Origin: an uncultured Bacteroides sp. | Lineage (GTDB): Bacteria > Bacteroidota > Bacteroidia > Bacteroidales > Bacteroidaceae | DNA length: 64,000 nucleotides | NCBI GenBank assembly: GCA_947038155.1 | Contig: CAMQVH010000004.1 | Span: forward strand, 62,001-126,000 | Direction: 5' to 3' | Part shown: in pieces, positions 36,286 through 45,454 of the stretch | How positions within the stretch are numbered: position 1 is the first letter of the stretch | How the letters are laid out: each line of letters starts with the position of its first letter | The notes under the pieces: generated by a model | Seen by the model: the letters and a program-made list of their open reading frames with translations, nothing else | Database searches by the model: none | Told to the model about the DNA's origin: nothing | Translations under genes and position numbers: made by a program

Positions 36286-37455
36286 ATGAGGAAATATCTA
36301 TATACTACACTTTTTTTAACTCTTCTTGCACAGGGAGGAGTGATGGCACAAGATAACAATACCAGCAAAGGTGGGTTCTTCGGAAAGTTGAAAGACACAT
36401 TCTCTACAGAAATAAAAATCGGAAATTATACTTTCAAAGATGGTAGCGTCTATACAGGAGAAATGAAAGGACGCAAACCGAACGGAAAAGGGAAAACGGT
36501 CTTTAAAAATGGGGATGTCTACGAAGGGGAATATATCAAAGGAAAACGTGAAGGCTACGGAATCTATTCTTTTCCGGATGGAGAGAAGTACGAAGGTCAG
36601 TGGTTCCAGGATCAGCAACACGGAAAAGGAATCTATTATTTTATGAATAATAACCGTTATGACGGTATGTGGTTCCAGGATTATCAGCATGGTGCCGGAA
36701 CGATGTATTATCATAATGGCGACTTATACGTGGGTAACTGGGCGAACGACAAGCGTGAAGGCGAAGGTACTTATACGTGGGCGAACGGTGCTAAATACAG
36801 CGGTCACTGGAAGAATGACAAGAAGAACGGCAAAGGCACCATGAACTGGGATGACGGCTGCAAGTACGACGGTGACTGGAAAGATGATGTACGTCACGGA
36901 AAAGGCGTATTCGAATATACTAACGGAGATAAGTACGATGGTGACTGGGCAGATGATATCCAGCACGGAAAAGGTACTTATTTTTTCCATACGGGAGATC
37001 GCTACGAAGGTTCTTACCTTTTGGGAGAACGTACCGGAGAAGGCGTTTACTATCATGCCAATGGAGATAAATATGTAGGAAACTTCAAAGACGGTATGCA
37101 GGACGGAAAAGGTACATTCACGTGGGCAAACGGTGCTGTGTATGAAGGTGACTGGAAAAACAATAAACGCGAAGGCAAAGGTATCTATAAATGGAGTAAC
37201 GGGGATGTTTACGAAGGAGACTGGAAGAACAATCGTCCTCACGGTCAGGGCTCTCTGAAAACCGTTGCCGGTATGCAATATAAAGGTGGTTTTGTAGACG
37301 GACTGGAAGAAGGACAAGGCGTTCAAATCGACAAAGACGGTAACCGCTTCGAAGGCTTCTTCAAACAAGGAAAGAAAGATGGTCCTTTTGTAGAAACGGA
37401 TAAAGACGGAAAGGTGATCAAAAAAGGAACCTATAAAATGGGAAGACTTCTTTAA
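36286..37455 (+). CDS. Exported MORN-repeat protein
   Basis: A 389-residue protein with a signal peptide (YTTLFLTLLAQGGVMAQ) followed by a spacer (GGFFGKLKDTFS) and then about 14 consecutive MORN repeats of 23 residues (pattern GxxYEGxWxxxxxHGxGxxxxxxG). MORN arrays fold into an extended beta-meander that binds membranes or partner proteins. Bacterial MORN proteins with a signal peptide are exported; the partner here is unknown. Most repeats differ from each other only slightly, so the array could expand or contract by recombination. It is transcribed alone and followed by the inverted ATGGATAAT repeats. Confidence 0.9.
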   Translation: MRKYLYTTLFLTLLAQGGVMAQDNNTSKGGFFGKLKDTFSTEIKIGNYTFKDGSVYTGEMKGRKPNGKGKTVFKNGDVYEGEYIKGKREGYGIYSFPDGEKYEGQWFQDQQHGKGIYYFMNNNRYDGMWFQDYQHGAGTMYYHNGDLYVGNWANDKREGEGTYTWANGAKYSGHWKNDKKNGKGTMNWDDGCKYDGDWKDDVRHGKGVFEYTNGDKYDGDWADDIQHGKGTYFFHTGDRYEGSYLLGERTGEGVYYHANGDKYVGNFKDGMQDGKGTFTWANGAVYEGDWKNNKREGKGIYKWSNGDVYEGDWKNNRPHGQGSLKTVAGMQYKGGFVDGLEEGQGVQIDKDGNRFEGFFKQGKKDGPFVETDKDGKVIKKGTYKMGRLL

Positions 37456-37586
37456 TGGATAATTCTTAAATGGAAAATGGATAATGGGCTGCGCGAAAAG
37501 TGTAGTCCATTTTTTTATGGGATGAGGAGAGAAATTGTGGTAATAATGATAATCAGCGGAGGGCAGGTATATAATGAAAATAAATC

Positions 37587-37666
37587 ATTTAATGGATAAT
37601 GAAAATGGATAATGAAAATGTCCGCATGGCCATTATCCATTATCCATTATCCATTATCCATTAAAT
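37587..37666. repeat. Inverted simple repeats after the MORN gene
   Basis: ATTTAATGGATAATG (37587-37601) is the exact reverse complement of 37652-37666. The right side contains 4.7 tandem copies of CCATTAT (37630-37662). It abuts, and includes, the prs stop codon. It may act as a bidirectional terminator. Confidence 0.75.
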
Positions 37667-38599
37667 AATGTACTGTGAACTGATGGACTCGTTATTCATT
37701 ACCCGCTTGATTGTTTCGGCAAACATATCAGCGATGCTCAGTTGTTTCACTTTCGCACATTTCTTAGCGTAAGGGATACTGTCTGTAAATACCATTTCAG
37801 TCAGTCCGGATTCCTGTACACGGAAGGAAGCAGGGTCAGACATTACACAGTGGCTGGCAATAGCGCGTACAGATTTGGCTCCGGCCTCTATCATGATATT
37901 GGCAGCTTTGGTGATGGTACCTGCTGTATCTACGATATCATCGATCAGTACTACGTTTTTGTTTTTCACGTCACCGATGATTTGCATAGAAGCTACTTCA
38001 TTGGCTTTTTCACGTGACTTGTTGCAGAGTACCAAAGGTACACCAAGGTATTTGGAGAAAGTGCTGGCGCGTTTTGAACCACCTACGTCCGGTGTAGCAA
38101 TCACCAGGTCTTCCAGTTTCAATGACTGGATATAGGGGAGGAATACGGCTGATGCATACAGGTGATCTACGGGGATATTGAAGAATCCCTGAATCTGGTC
38201 TGCGTGCAGATCCATGGTAATCAGTCGGTCGATACCTGCTACTGAAAGCAGATCGGCTACCAATTTAGCTCCGATAGATACGCGGGGTTTGTCTTTTCTG
38301 TCCTGACGTGCCCATCCGAAATAGGGGACAACAGCTACGACGCTCTTTGCAGATGCACGTTTGGCGGCATCGATCATCAGGAGAAGTTCCATTAAGTTGT
38401 CTGAGTTAGGGAAAGTAGACTGCACAAGGAATACATGTGCGCCACGAATTGATTCTTCGTAAGAAACAGCAAACTCACCATCTGCAAAGTGGGTGATATT
38501 CATGTTTCCCAGAGGACAATTGAGACTTGCGCAGATTTTCTCTGCAAGATATCTCGAGTTAGTTCCCGAGAATACCATAAAGGGTGCTTTTTCGCTCAT
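37661..38599 (-). CDS. prs: Ribose-phosphate pyrophosphokinase (PRPP synthetase)
   Basis: A 312-residue enzyme that makes PRPP from ribose 5-phosphate and ATP for purine, pyrimidine, His and Trp synthesis. Class I signatures are present: YFGWARQDRKDKPR (ATP loop), the divalent-cation block LITMDLHADQIQGFF and the PRPP loop VVLIDDIVDTAGTI. Length is normal. The -7 box TACCTTTG on the minus strand (38636-38643) lies 36 bases upstream. The stop codon falls inside the CCATTAT repeat. Confidence 0.98.
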   Translation of the reverse strand: MSEKAPFMVFSGTNSRYLAEKICASLNCPLGNMNITHFADGEFAVSYEESIRGAHVFLVQSTFPNSDNLMELLLMIDAAKRASAKSVVAVVPYFGWARQDRKDKPRVSIGAKLVADLLSVAGIDRLITMDLHADQIQGFFNIPVDHLYASAVFLPYIQSLKLEDLVIATPDVGGSKRASTFSKYLGVPLVLCNKSREKANEVASMQIIGDVKNKNVVLIDDIVDTAGTITKAANIMIEAGAKSVRAIASHCVMSDPASFRVQESGLTEMVFTDSIPYAKKCAKVKQLSIADMFAETIKRVMNNESISSQYII

Positions 38600-38635
38600 T
38601 TTGTAATAGATGTTACCTATTTGTTAATTTGCCTG

Positions 38636-38643
38636 CAAAGGTA
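38636..38643 (-). promoter_or_regulatory. -7 box (TACCTTTG) of prs
   Basis: Minus-strand TAnnTTTG match at a typical leader distance from the prs start. Confidence 0.55.
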
Positions 38644-38735
38644 GGAATTTCTCTTATTATTTAGAAAGACTTATTGTAGAAAAAATAATTTTCTCTCCAA
38701 CTTATCGGAAATATTTGTAGATTTGCAAGTAAGAA

Positions 38736-38866
38736 CGAAGAACTGAGAATGAAGAATGAAGAATTATGGACGAAAAACAGAAAATGAAGAACGAAGAATG
38801 AAAGATAGTTATCGCCTGTCTTTTTATTCTCTATTTTCTATTTTCCATTCTCCATTATATATAATA
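38736..38866. repeat. Simple GAATGAAGAA-type repeat and its complement at the kinase start
   Basis: Purine-rich units (GAACGAAGAACTGAGAATGA and variants) cover 38732-38803. Pyrimidine-rich complements (TTCTCTATTTTCTATTTTCCATTCTCC) lie at 38828-38854, already inside the coding region. Related short repeats lie at 2580-2600, 29805-29825 and 37456-37490. Confidence 0.6.
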
Positions 38867-41800
38867 GGAGTATTGTTGCTTTCCTCCCTTTTTTCGTGTA
38901 CCGACATGGTGCCCACAAAAGAAGTGAGGCTTATCGACTCGCTAAATGGAAAAGCGTATGCTTATCGTTACCGTAATCTGGACTCTTCCTACAAATACGC
39001 CTATAAAGCATATCGGCAGGTAAACTTGTATAAGTCGGGGAAAGCGGAAGCTTCCAATAATCTGGGGTTCTGTGCTTTCATGAATATGGATTTCGACCGT
39101 GCAGAGGCGTATCATAAAGAGGTATATAAGCTGACTAAAAATGAGCTTGAGCTGTTGATTGCAGACATCGGACTGATGAAAATCTGCCAGCGGACAGCGC
39201 TCAACAAAGAATTTTATGATTACCGGAACAGTGCCCTCCGACGGATGAAGCGTATCCGTGAAGAGAGCGACCTCTTTGCCGACCGTCACGAAGCGCTTCG
39301 GCTGGATTATGCATTTACCGAATTTTTCCTCGTTTCCTCCATTTACTATTACTATCTCCAGCAACGGCAGGAAGCGATGGCTTCTATCGATAATATTCAG
39401 GAAGACGAAGCGTTGAGCGATACCAATCAGCTTCTTTATTATCATTATCTCAAAGGATCGGCTTCTTTGGTCGGAGCGAATACTCCGGAAGAACGGAAAC
39501 TCCGTGAGTTTGACGAACTCTATTTCACTTGGCGGACAGCCGTAAAGAGCAAGCATCCGTATTTTGAGGGGAATGGAATGCAGGGGCTTGCCAATCTGAT
39601 GGCATCCCCGTCTAATTTTGAGTTTTTCAAGACAAGGCGTACACATGCGTTGGATCAGTTTGATTTTCCGGTAGATTCTTTGTTTCCTTTGCGTCTGGCC
39701 CAACTGGCATTGGAGAAATTTCGCGAATATAATGATTTGTATCAGATTGCCGGAGCTTATGTATCTATCGGCAAATACCTGAATGCGCACGGACGTTATC
39801 AGGAAGCATTGGATACTTTATCAAAAGCGTTGAACTGTGTGAACCATCATCATATGCTCTATTATCATAATGAAGTGGATACGCTGGATAAATTATATAC
39901 GTTTGCCGAGGGAGATACTACTTATACCGGAGTTCCATGGATTGGACAGGAGAAGGTGAAGACCGTTCCCGAATGGATCTCACGGATAAGGGAGCAGTTG
40001 AGCGTTTCATATGCCGGGCTGGGGATGAAGCATGCTTCTGATTATAACCGGAATATCTATCTGGATATTTTGAACTTTACCCGTCAGGATAAGGAGCTGG
40101 AAAGCCGTTACCTGTCTTTGGAAGCAGGTTCGCGACAGATGACGGTCGTTCTTTTTTTGGTTATTGTCGGCTTGGTACTGGTGATTATCCTTTGGTGGTT
40201 CTTCAACAAACGTTCCAAAATCAGGAATCAGGTGGATGTGGAGCGTCTGCAACGGATTCTCTCTCTTTGTCGGGATATCACTTCTTCTATACCGATGAAT
40301 ATACCTTTGATTCAGCAGGGTATTGATCAGTTGTTCGGGAAAGGACGATTGACGCTGGAAATTCCGGAAGAAGGAAAAGCTGCACTGGTGCCTTCTTCCC
40401 ATCGGCTGAATCGGGACGAGAAAGCCTTGGTACACGTGCTAGAACCTTATATTGTGTGGGCTGCTGAAAACGAACAAATGGTAGCTGCGTTGAGCGACGA
40501 GCGAAATCAGCTGGAGAAACAGCGGTATATCTACGAGCAGCATATTGCAGGAAACAAACGTCAGAATCTGATAAAGAAGGCTTGTATGGCCATCGTGAAC
40601 GGGATTAATCCTTATATCGACCGGATTCTGAACGAAGTACATAAGCTGACGGAAAAAGGATATATTGATGACGCCAGGATAAAGAAAGAGAAATACCAGT
40701 ACATTGATGAACTGGTGACTACCATCAACGAATACAATGATATTCTGGCACTTTGGATCAAGATGAAGCAAGGTACGCTTAGTCTGAACATCGAGACATT
40801 CAGTCTGAATGAACTGTTTGATTTGCTGGGAAAAGGACGGCGTGCTTTTGAAATGAAAAAGCAAAAGCTGGAAATCGGACCGACCACCCTGATGGTAAAG
40901 GCCGATCGCGCATTGACCTTGTTTATGATTAATACACTGGCTGAAAATGCCCGTAAGTATACGCCCGAGGGAGGAACGGTAAAAGTATATGCACATGCTA
41001 CCGACGCGTACGTGGAAATCTCCGTAGAAGATAATGGGAGAGGGCTTTCAGCAGAAGATATCGCGCATATCATTGGTGAAAAGGTATATGATTCGCGTGC
41101 TATCGGCATGAAAGACGCGGCAGATCCGGAAGAACTGAAAGAGAATAAAGGAAGCGGTTTTGGTTTGATGAACTGCAAGGGAATCATAGAGAAATATAAG
41201 AAAACGAATGAACTGTTCCGGGTCTGTGTATTCGATATAGAAAGCGAACCGGGAAAGGGAAGCCGTTTTTATTTCCGCTTGCCTTCGGGAGTACGTAAAG
41301 TGATTGGCGTGTTGCTCTGTCTGTTGCTTCCGTTGGGAATGGCTTCTTGTCTGCATGAACCCCTTCCGTCGATATTGCAGGATAGTGACTCCATTGCGAT
41401 TACTACAGATTCTACTTATGAAGATCTGCTTGATGCAGCCTCTGATTATGCCAATGCCGCTTATTTTGCCAATGTGGATGAGAACTACGAAATAGCATTG
41501 CAGTATATAGATTCGGCAATGATGTCGCTGAATGAGCATTATAAGAAATATACGCGTACCCCTAAGCCGCATCGATACATGAAACTGGTGGGAAAAGGAA
41601 CCCCTGCTGAACTGTTTTGGTGGAATGAACTTTTTGATTCAGACTATCATGTGATTTTGGATATCAGAAATGAAGCGGCGGTAGCATTCCTTGCTTTGAA
41701 ACAAATTGATGCCTACAGTTATAATAATTCGGCTTTTACGGATTTATATAAGGTACAGGGAGAAGACCAGACTCTGGAAGGATATTGCAGGCAGTTGGAA

Positions 41801-43153
41801 CGATCCAACACGAATAAGACGGTTGGTATCATCCTCTGTTTCGTCTTGCTGATCGTTTCTCTGATCGGCTATTATCTCTTGTATATGAGGAAGATGTTGC
41901 AGAACCGTTTGAACCTGGAACAGGTGCTTGAGATAAATCAGAAAGTTTTTGCCGCCTCTTTGGTCAGACCTCAGACTCAGGAGAACGAGGAAGCTCTTCA
42001 GAGGGAGGAAAATACGCTTAAAGAGATTCCGCAGCGCATCGTGAATGAGGCTTTTGGCTCAGTAAATGAGTTGCTGACAATCAGCCTGATGGGCATTGCG
42101 GTTTATAATGAGACTACGCATCGGCTGGAATATGCTTCCTGTCCCGGACAGGAAATGCCGGAGATGGTGCAGCAATGTTTTGAAACGGGTGAATATCTCT
42201 CAGAACAGAATTTGCAGGCGATTCCGTTGATGGTGGAAGCCGGAGGTGAGCATCAATGTGTAGGTGTGCTTTATCTGGAACGCAGGGAAGGGACGCAACA
42301 GGAAACGGATCATCTTCTTTTTGAGCTGGTAGCACGTTATGTATCGATTGTGGTGTTTAATGCAGTGGTAAAGCTTGCCACGCAATACCGGGATATCGAG
42401 TCGGCACACGAGGAAACACGCCGTGCTTCGTGGGAAGACAGTATGCTCCATGTGCAGAACATGGTGCTCGATAACTGCCTTTCGACGATTAAGCATGAGA
42501 CAATTTATTATCCGAACAAGATTAAACAGATTATCGGTCGGTTGAATACGCAGAACCTTCCGGAAAAGGATGAGCGGGAAGCTGTGGAGACGATTACGGA
42601 ACTGATAGAATATTATAAAGGGATCTTTACGATTCTGAGCTCATGCGCTGCCCGACAGTTGGAGGAAGTTACTTTCCGACGGACTACGATTCCGGTGCAG
42701 GAACTTTTTGATGCTGCCGGAAAATACTTTAGGAAGGTCATGAAAAACCGGACGGAAAAGGTAGAACTAATCATAGAACTGATGGAAGCCAAAGTGATCG
42801 GCGACGTGAATCAGTTGCGTTTCCTGTTTGAGAATCTGATTGATGAAGCATTGGCGGTTCGTGAAGAAGGAGTGATACGCTTGCAGGCTCGTAAGGATAA
42901 CGAATATATCCGTTTCCTTTTTACGGATACCAGACGCGAGAAGAGTGTGACGGAGCTGAACCAGTTGTTCTATCCGAACTTGGCTCGTATGACTTCCGGT
43001 GAAAAAGGAGAATTGCGTGGAACGGAATATCTGATATGCAAGCAGATAATCCGTGACCATGATGAATTTGCGGGGCGCAGGGGATGCCGTATCAATGCCG
43101 AACCGGCAGAAGGAGGAGGATTTACGGTTTACTTCACCATCCCGCGCAGATAA
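38798..43153 (+). CDS. Double sensor-kinase-like membrane protein (two sensor-kinase modules fused)
   Basis: A 1451-residue protein. It starts with a signal sequence and lipobox LFSC (Cys34), then a helical TPR-like periplasmic region to about 445, membrane span 448-469, and a kinase-like core with N box NTLAENARKYTPEGG (near 712), G1 VEDNGRGLS and G2 GSGFGLMNCKG. A second hydrophobic segment with an internal lipobox-like MASC (Cys851), another periplasmic region, span 1009-1030, and a second kinase-like core follow. In module 1 the His position is Asn601 (AIVNGINPYI); in module 2 it is His1233 (STIKHETIYY), but the G1 motif is missing (FTDTRREKS). It probably belongs to the DUF5112/DUF5113 class. 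The start at 38798 is the second Met; the one upstream lies in repeat DNA. Confidence 0.82.
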   Translation: MKDSYRLSFYSLFSIFHSPLYIIGVLLLSSLFSCTDMVPTKEVRLIDSLNGKAYAYRYRNLDSSYKYAYKAYRQVNLYKSGKAEASNNLGFCAFMNMDFDRAEAYHKEVYKLTKNELELLIADIGLMKICQRTALNKEFYDYRNSALRRMKRIREESDLFADRHEALRLDYAFTEFFLVSSIYYYYLQQRQEAMASIDNIQEDEALSDTNQLLYYHYLKGSASLVGANTPEERKLREFDELYFTWRTAVKSKHPYFEGNGMQGLANLMASPSNFEFFKTRRTHALDQFDFPVDSLFPLRLAQLALEKFREYNDLYQIAGAYVSIGKYLNAHGRYQEALDTLSKALNCVNHHHMLYYHNEVDTLDKLYTFAEGDTTYTGVPWIGQEKVKTVPEWISRIREQLSVSYAGLGMKHASDYNRNIYLDILNFTRQDKELESRYLSLEAGSRQMTVVLFLVIVGLVLVIILWWFFNKRSKIRNQVDVERLQRILSLCRDITSSIPMNIPLIQQGIDQLFGKGRLTLEIPEEGKAALVPSSHRLNRDEKALVHVLEPYIVWAAENEQMVAALSDERNQLEKQRYIYEQHIAGNKRQNLIKKACMAIVNGINPYIDRILNEVHKLTEKGYIDDARIKKEKYQYIDELVTTINEYNDILALWIKMKQGTLSLNIETFSLNELFDLLGKGRRAFEMKKQKLEIGPTTLMVKADRALTLFMINTLAENARKYTPEGGTVKVYAHATDAYVEISVEDNGRGLSAEDIAHIIGEKVYDSRAIGMKDAADPEELKENKGSGFGLMNCKGIIEKYKKTNELFRVCVFDIESEPGKGSRFYFRLPSGVRKVIGVLLCLLLPLGMASCLHEPLPSILQDSDSIAITTDSTYEDLLDAASDYANAAYFANVDENYEIALQYIDSAMMSLNEHYKKYTRTPKPHRYMKLVGKGTPAELFWWNELFDSDYHVILDIRNEAAVAFLALKQIDAYSYNNSAFTDLYKVQGEDQTLEGYCRQLERSNTNKTVGIILCFVLLIVSLIGYYLLYMRKMLQNRLNLEQVLEINQKVFAASLVRPQTQENEEALQREENTLKEIPQRIVNEAFGSVNELLTISLMGIAVYNETTHRLEYASCPGQEMPEMVQQCFETGEYLSEQNLQAIPLMVEAGGEHQCVGVLYLERREGTQQETDHLLFELVARYVSIVVFNAVVKLATQYRDIESAHEETRRASWEDSMLHVQNMVLDNCLSTIKHETIYYPNKIKQIIGRLNTQNLPEKDEREAVETITELIEYYKGIFTILSSCAARQLEEVTFRRTTIPVQELFDAAGKYFRKVMKNRTEKVELIIELMEAKVIGDVNQLRFLFENLIDEALAVREEGVIRLQARKDNEYIRFLFTDTRREKSVTELNQLFYPNLARMTSGEKGELRGTEYLICKQIIRDHDEFAGRRGCRINAEPAEGGGFTVYFTIPRR

Positions 43154-43188
43154 GAAAGAAGACACATAAAAGTTATTAGATAAATAAA

Positions 43189-43917
43189 ATGGAAGAACAG
43201 AAGTTTAAAGTTATTATTGTAGAGGACGTAAAACTGGAATTGAAAGGCACAGAAGAAATTTTCCGTCATGAGATACCCAACGCAGAAGTGATCGGCACGG
43301 CAATGACAGAAAGCGAGTTCTGGCCGTTGATGGAAGCGCAGCTTCCCGATCTGGTTTTGCTGGATTTGGGACTGGGAGGTTCTACGACGATTGGCGTTGA
43401 TATCTGCCGGAATATTTTCAAACGTTACAAGGGGGTTCGTGTATTGATCTTTACGGGGGAAATACTGAATGAAAAACTGTGGGTGGATGTGCTGAATGCA
43501 GGAGCGGACGGTATTATTCTTAAAACAGGAGAATTGCTGACCAAGACAGACGTACAAGCTGTGATGGACGGCAAGAAGCTGGTATTCAACTATCCGATTC
43601 TGGAGAAGATCGTAGATCGTTTCAAGAAGTCGGTAGCGAATGATGCCAAGCGTCAGGAAGCGGTAATCAACTATGATATTGATGAATATGACGAGCGTTT
43701 TCTTCGCCATCTGGCATTAGGCTACACCAAAGATATGATTGCCAACCTGAAAGGGATGCCATTTGGCGTGAAATCATTGGAGAAACGACAGAATGACCTG
43801 ATCGGACGTCTCTTCCCGAATGGAGAACGAGTGGGAGTGAACGCGACCCGTCTGGCTGTCCGTGCATTGGAATTACGCATTATCGATCTGGATAACCTGG
43901 AAGCTGATGAAGAGTAA
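43189..43917 (+). CDS. Response regulator partner of the double kinase
   Basis: A 242-residue regulator. The receiver domain has VIIVEDVKLE (acid pocket), the phospho-acceptor Asp59 in LVLLDLGLGGST, a Thr in LIFTGEI and the Lys in GIILKTGE. The C-terminal part (about 160-242) has a LuxR/NarL-like helix-turn-helix layout, LRHLALGYTKDMIANLKG, VKSLEKRQNDLIGRLF, but departs from the usual motif. It follows the double kinase by 35 bases and overlaps the AbgT start, so the three form one operon. Probably a DNA-binding regulator, with targets unknown. Confidence 0.82.
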   Translation: MEEQKFKVIIVEDVKLELKGTEEIFRHEIPNAEVIGTAMTESEFWPLMEAQLPDLVLLDLGLGGSTTIGVDICRNIFKRYKGVRVLIFTGEILNEKLWVDVLNAGADGIILKTGELLTKTDVQAVMDGKKLVFNYPILEKIVDRFKKSVANDAKRQEAVINYDIDEYDERFLRHLALGYTKDMIANLKGMPFGVKSLEKRQNDLIGRLFPNGERVGVNATRLAVRALELRIIDLDNLEADEE

Positions 43918-45361
43918 ATGGCGTATGCCGCATCCCGCTACGATGTTCCTGCTGCTGACAATGGCGGTGGTCTTTCTTTCGTGGATATGTGATATCTACG
44001 GACTGAAAGTAACGTTGCCGCAATCAGGGGAGGATATTCGGGTGCAAAGCCTGCTGAGTCCTGAGGGAATCCGCTGGTGGTTGCGGAATGCTATTAAGAA
44101 CTTTACCGGTTTTGCTCCGCTGGGTATGGTGATTATCGCCATGTTCGGACTGGGGGTGGCCCAACATTCCGGATTTATCGATGCGTGCATCCGTCTGGGA
44201 GTGGGAAACCGGAAAGAGAGAAGAAAAGTTATTCTGTGGGTGATTGTCCTCGGATTGCTGTCGAACGTCATTGGTGACGGCGGTTATATTATTCTGCTTC
44301 CCATTGCCGCCATGCTGTTTCAGTGGGTGGGACTTCATCCGATAGCGGGGATTGTGACGGCTTACGTTTCCGTGGCCTGCGGATATAGTGCCAATATCGT
44401 ACTGAGTACGATGGACCCGCTCTTGGCGCATACCACTCAGGAAGCCGCGCTCACACTGATGGGATATCAGGGAAACACGGAGCCGCTGTGCAACTACTTC
44501 TTTATGAGCGCTTCGACAGTGGTGATTACAGGGATCGTTTATTGGGTGACTCAGAAATGGCTTCTCCCGAACCTAGGAAAATATGAGGGTAGTGTGAAAG
44601 TCGAAGCCTACCGCCCTTTGTCACGGAAAGAACGTCGTGCGCTGATGGTGGCTGTTACAGTGGCAGGGATATACGTTGCCCTTATTTTGTGGCTTACTTT
44701 TTCTTCCTATGGTATCCTGCGTGGCGTTAACGGAGGTTTGATGCACTCACCCTTCATAGCCGGTATCCTGTTTCTGCTATCTCTGGGCGCAGGCTTTACG
44801 GGGATGGCCTACGGATTCAGCTCCGGTCGTTATCGCAGCGATAATGATGTGATCGAAGGACTTACCCAGCCGATTAAACTGCTGGGTGTGTATTTCGTTA
44901 TTGCTTTCTTCGCTGCCCAGATGTTTGCCTGTTTCGAGTATTCTCATCTGGACAAGTGTCTTGCGATTATGGGAGCGGACCTGCTCTCTTCTTTTGAGCC
45001 GGCTCCCTTGTCCGCACTCATCTTGTTTATCCTGTTTACGGCGTTTATCAATCTGATTATGGTATCCGCCACTTCCAAATGGGCATTTATGTCCTTCATC
45101 TTCATCCCGATGTTTGCGCAGATGGGGATTTCGCCGGACGTCACGCAGTGTGCTTTTCGTATCGGAGACAGTTCGACGAATGCCATTACTCCTTTCTTAT
45201 TCTATATGCCGCTGGTGTTGACGTATATGCGGCAATATGACAAACAGATCACATACGGATCGTTGTTGAAATATACATGGAGGTACTCCTTGTGCATTCT
45301 GGCAGCATGGACATTACTGTTTATCGTCTGGTATCTGTTGAAGATACCGATGGGGCTATAA
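43907..45361 (+). CDS. AbgT-family transporter
   Basis: A 484-residue inner-membrane protein with about 11 hydrophobic spans. It matches the AbgT family (p-aminobenzoyl-glutamate transporters; some members export sulfonamides): IKNFTGFAPLGMVIIAMFGLGVAQHSGF, VIGDGGYIILLPIAAMLFQ and the C-terminal FINLIMVSATSKWAFMSFIFIPMF with RIGDSSTNAITPF. The start at 43907 overlaps the regulator stop; an earlier GTG at 43862 would add 15 residues. The neighbouring folate gene folK is 10 kb away, so a folate link is only suggestive. It is followed by a terminator. Confidence 0.88.
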   Translation: MKSKWRMPHPATMFLLLTMAVVFLSWICDIYGLKVTLPQSGEDIRVQSLLSPEGIRWWLRNAIKNFTGFAPLGMVIIAMFGLGVAQHSGFIDACIRLGVGNRKERRKVILWVIVLGLLSNVIGDGGYIILLPIAAMLFQWVGLHPIAGIVTAYVSVACGYSANIVLSTMDPLLAHTTQEAALTLMGYQGNTEPLCNYFFMSASTVVITGIVYWVTQKWLLPNLGKYEGSVKVEAYRPLSRKERRALMVAVTVAGIYVALILWLTFSSYGILRGVNGGLMHSPFIAGILFLLSLGAGFTGMAYGFSSGRYRSDNDVIEGLTQPIKLLGVYFVIAFFAAQMFACFEYSHLDKCLAIMGADLLSSFEPAPLSALILFILFTAFINLIMVSATSKWAFMSFIFIPMFAQMGISPDVTQCAFRIGDSSTNAITPFLFYMPLVLTYMRQYDKQITYGSLLKYTWRYSLCILAAWTLLFIVWYLLKIPMGL

Positions 45362-45375
45362 TTCACGATTCAAAG

Positions 45376-45400
45376 TTCCGGTTTTAACAACCGGAATTTT
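45376..45400 (+). terminator. Terminator after the AbgT gene
   Basis: An 8-bp perfect stem TTCCGGTT/AACCGGAA (45376-45383 and 45389-45396), a five-base loop and four T. Confidence 0.65.
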
Positions 45401-45427
45401 GAGTTTCTGAATTAATCGCTATATTTG
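45398..45427 (+). promoter_or_regulatory. Promoter of the sigma-factor gene
   Basis: TTTG (45398-45401), 18 bases, TATATTTG (45420-45427). The start at 45455 follows after 27 bases. Confidence 0.6.
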
Positions 45428-45454
45428 CACCCGTCCCTTAAAGAAAAAGAACGA

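Noticed and set aside
36724..37368. A 214-codon open frame opposite the MORN gene
   Set aside because: Antisense of a repetitive gene; periodic sequence results from the MORN repeats.
37630..37662. CCATTAT tandem as a phase-variation tract
   Set aside because: It lies past the stop codons of both genes and not in a promoter or coding start.
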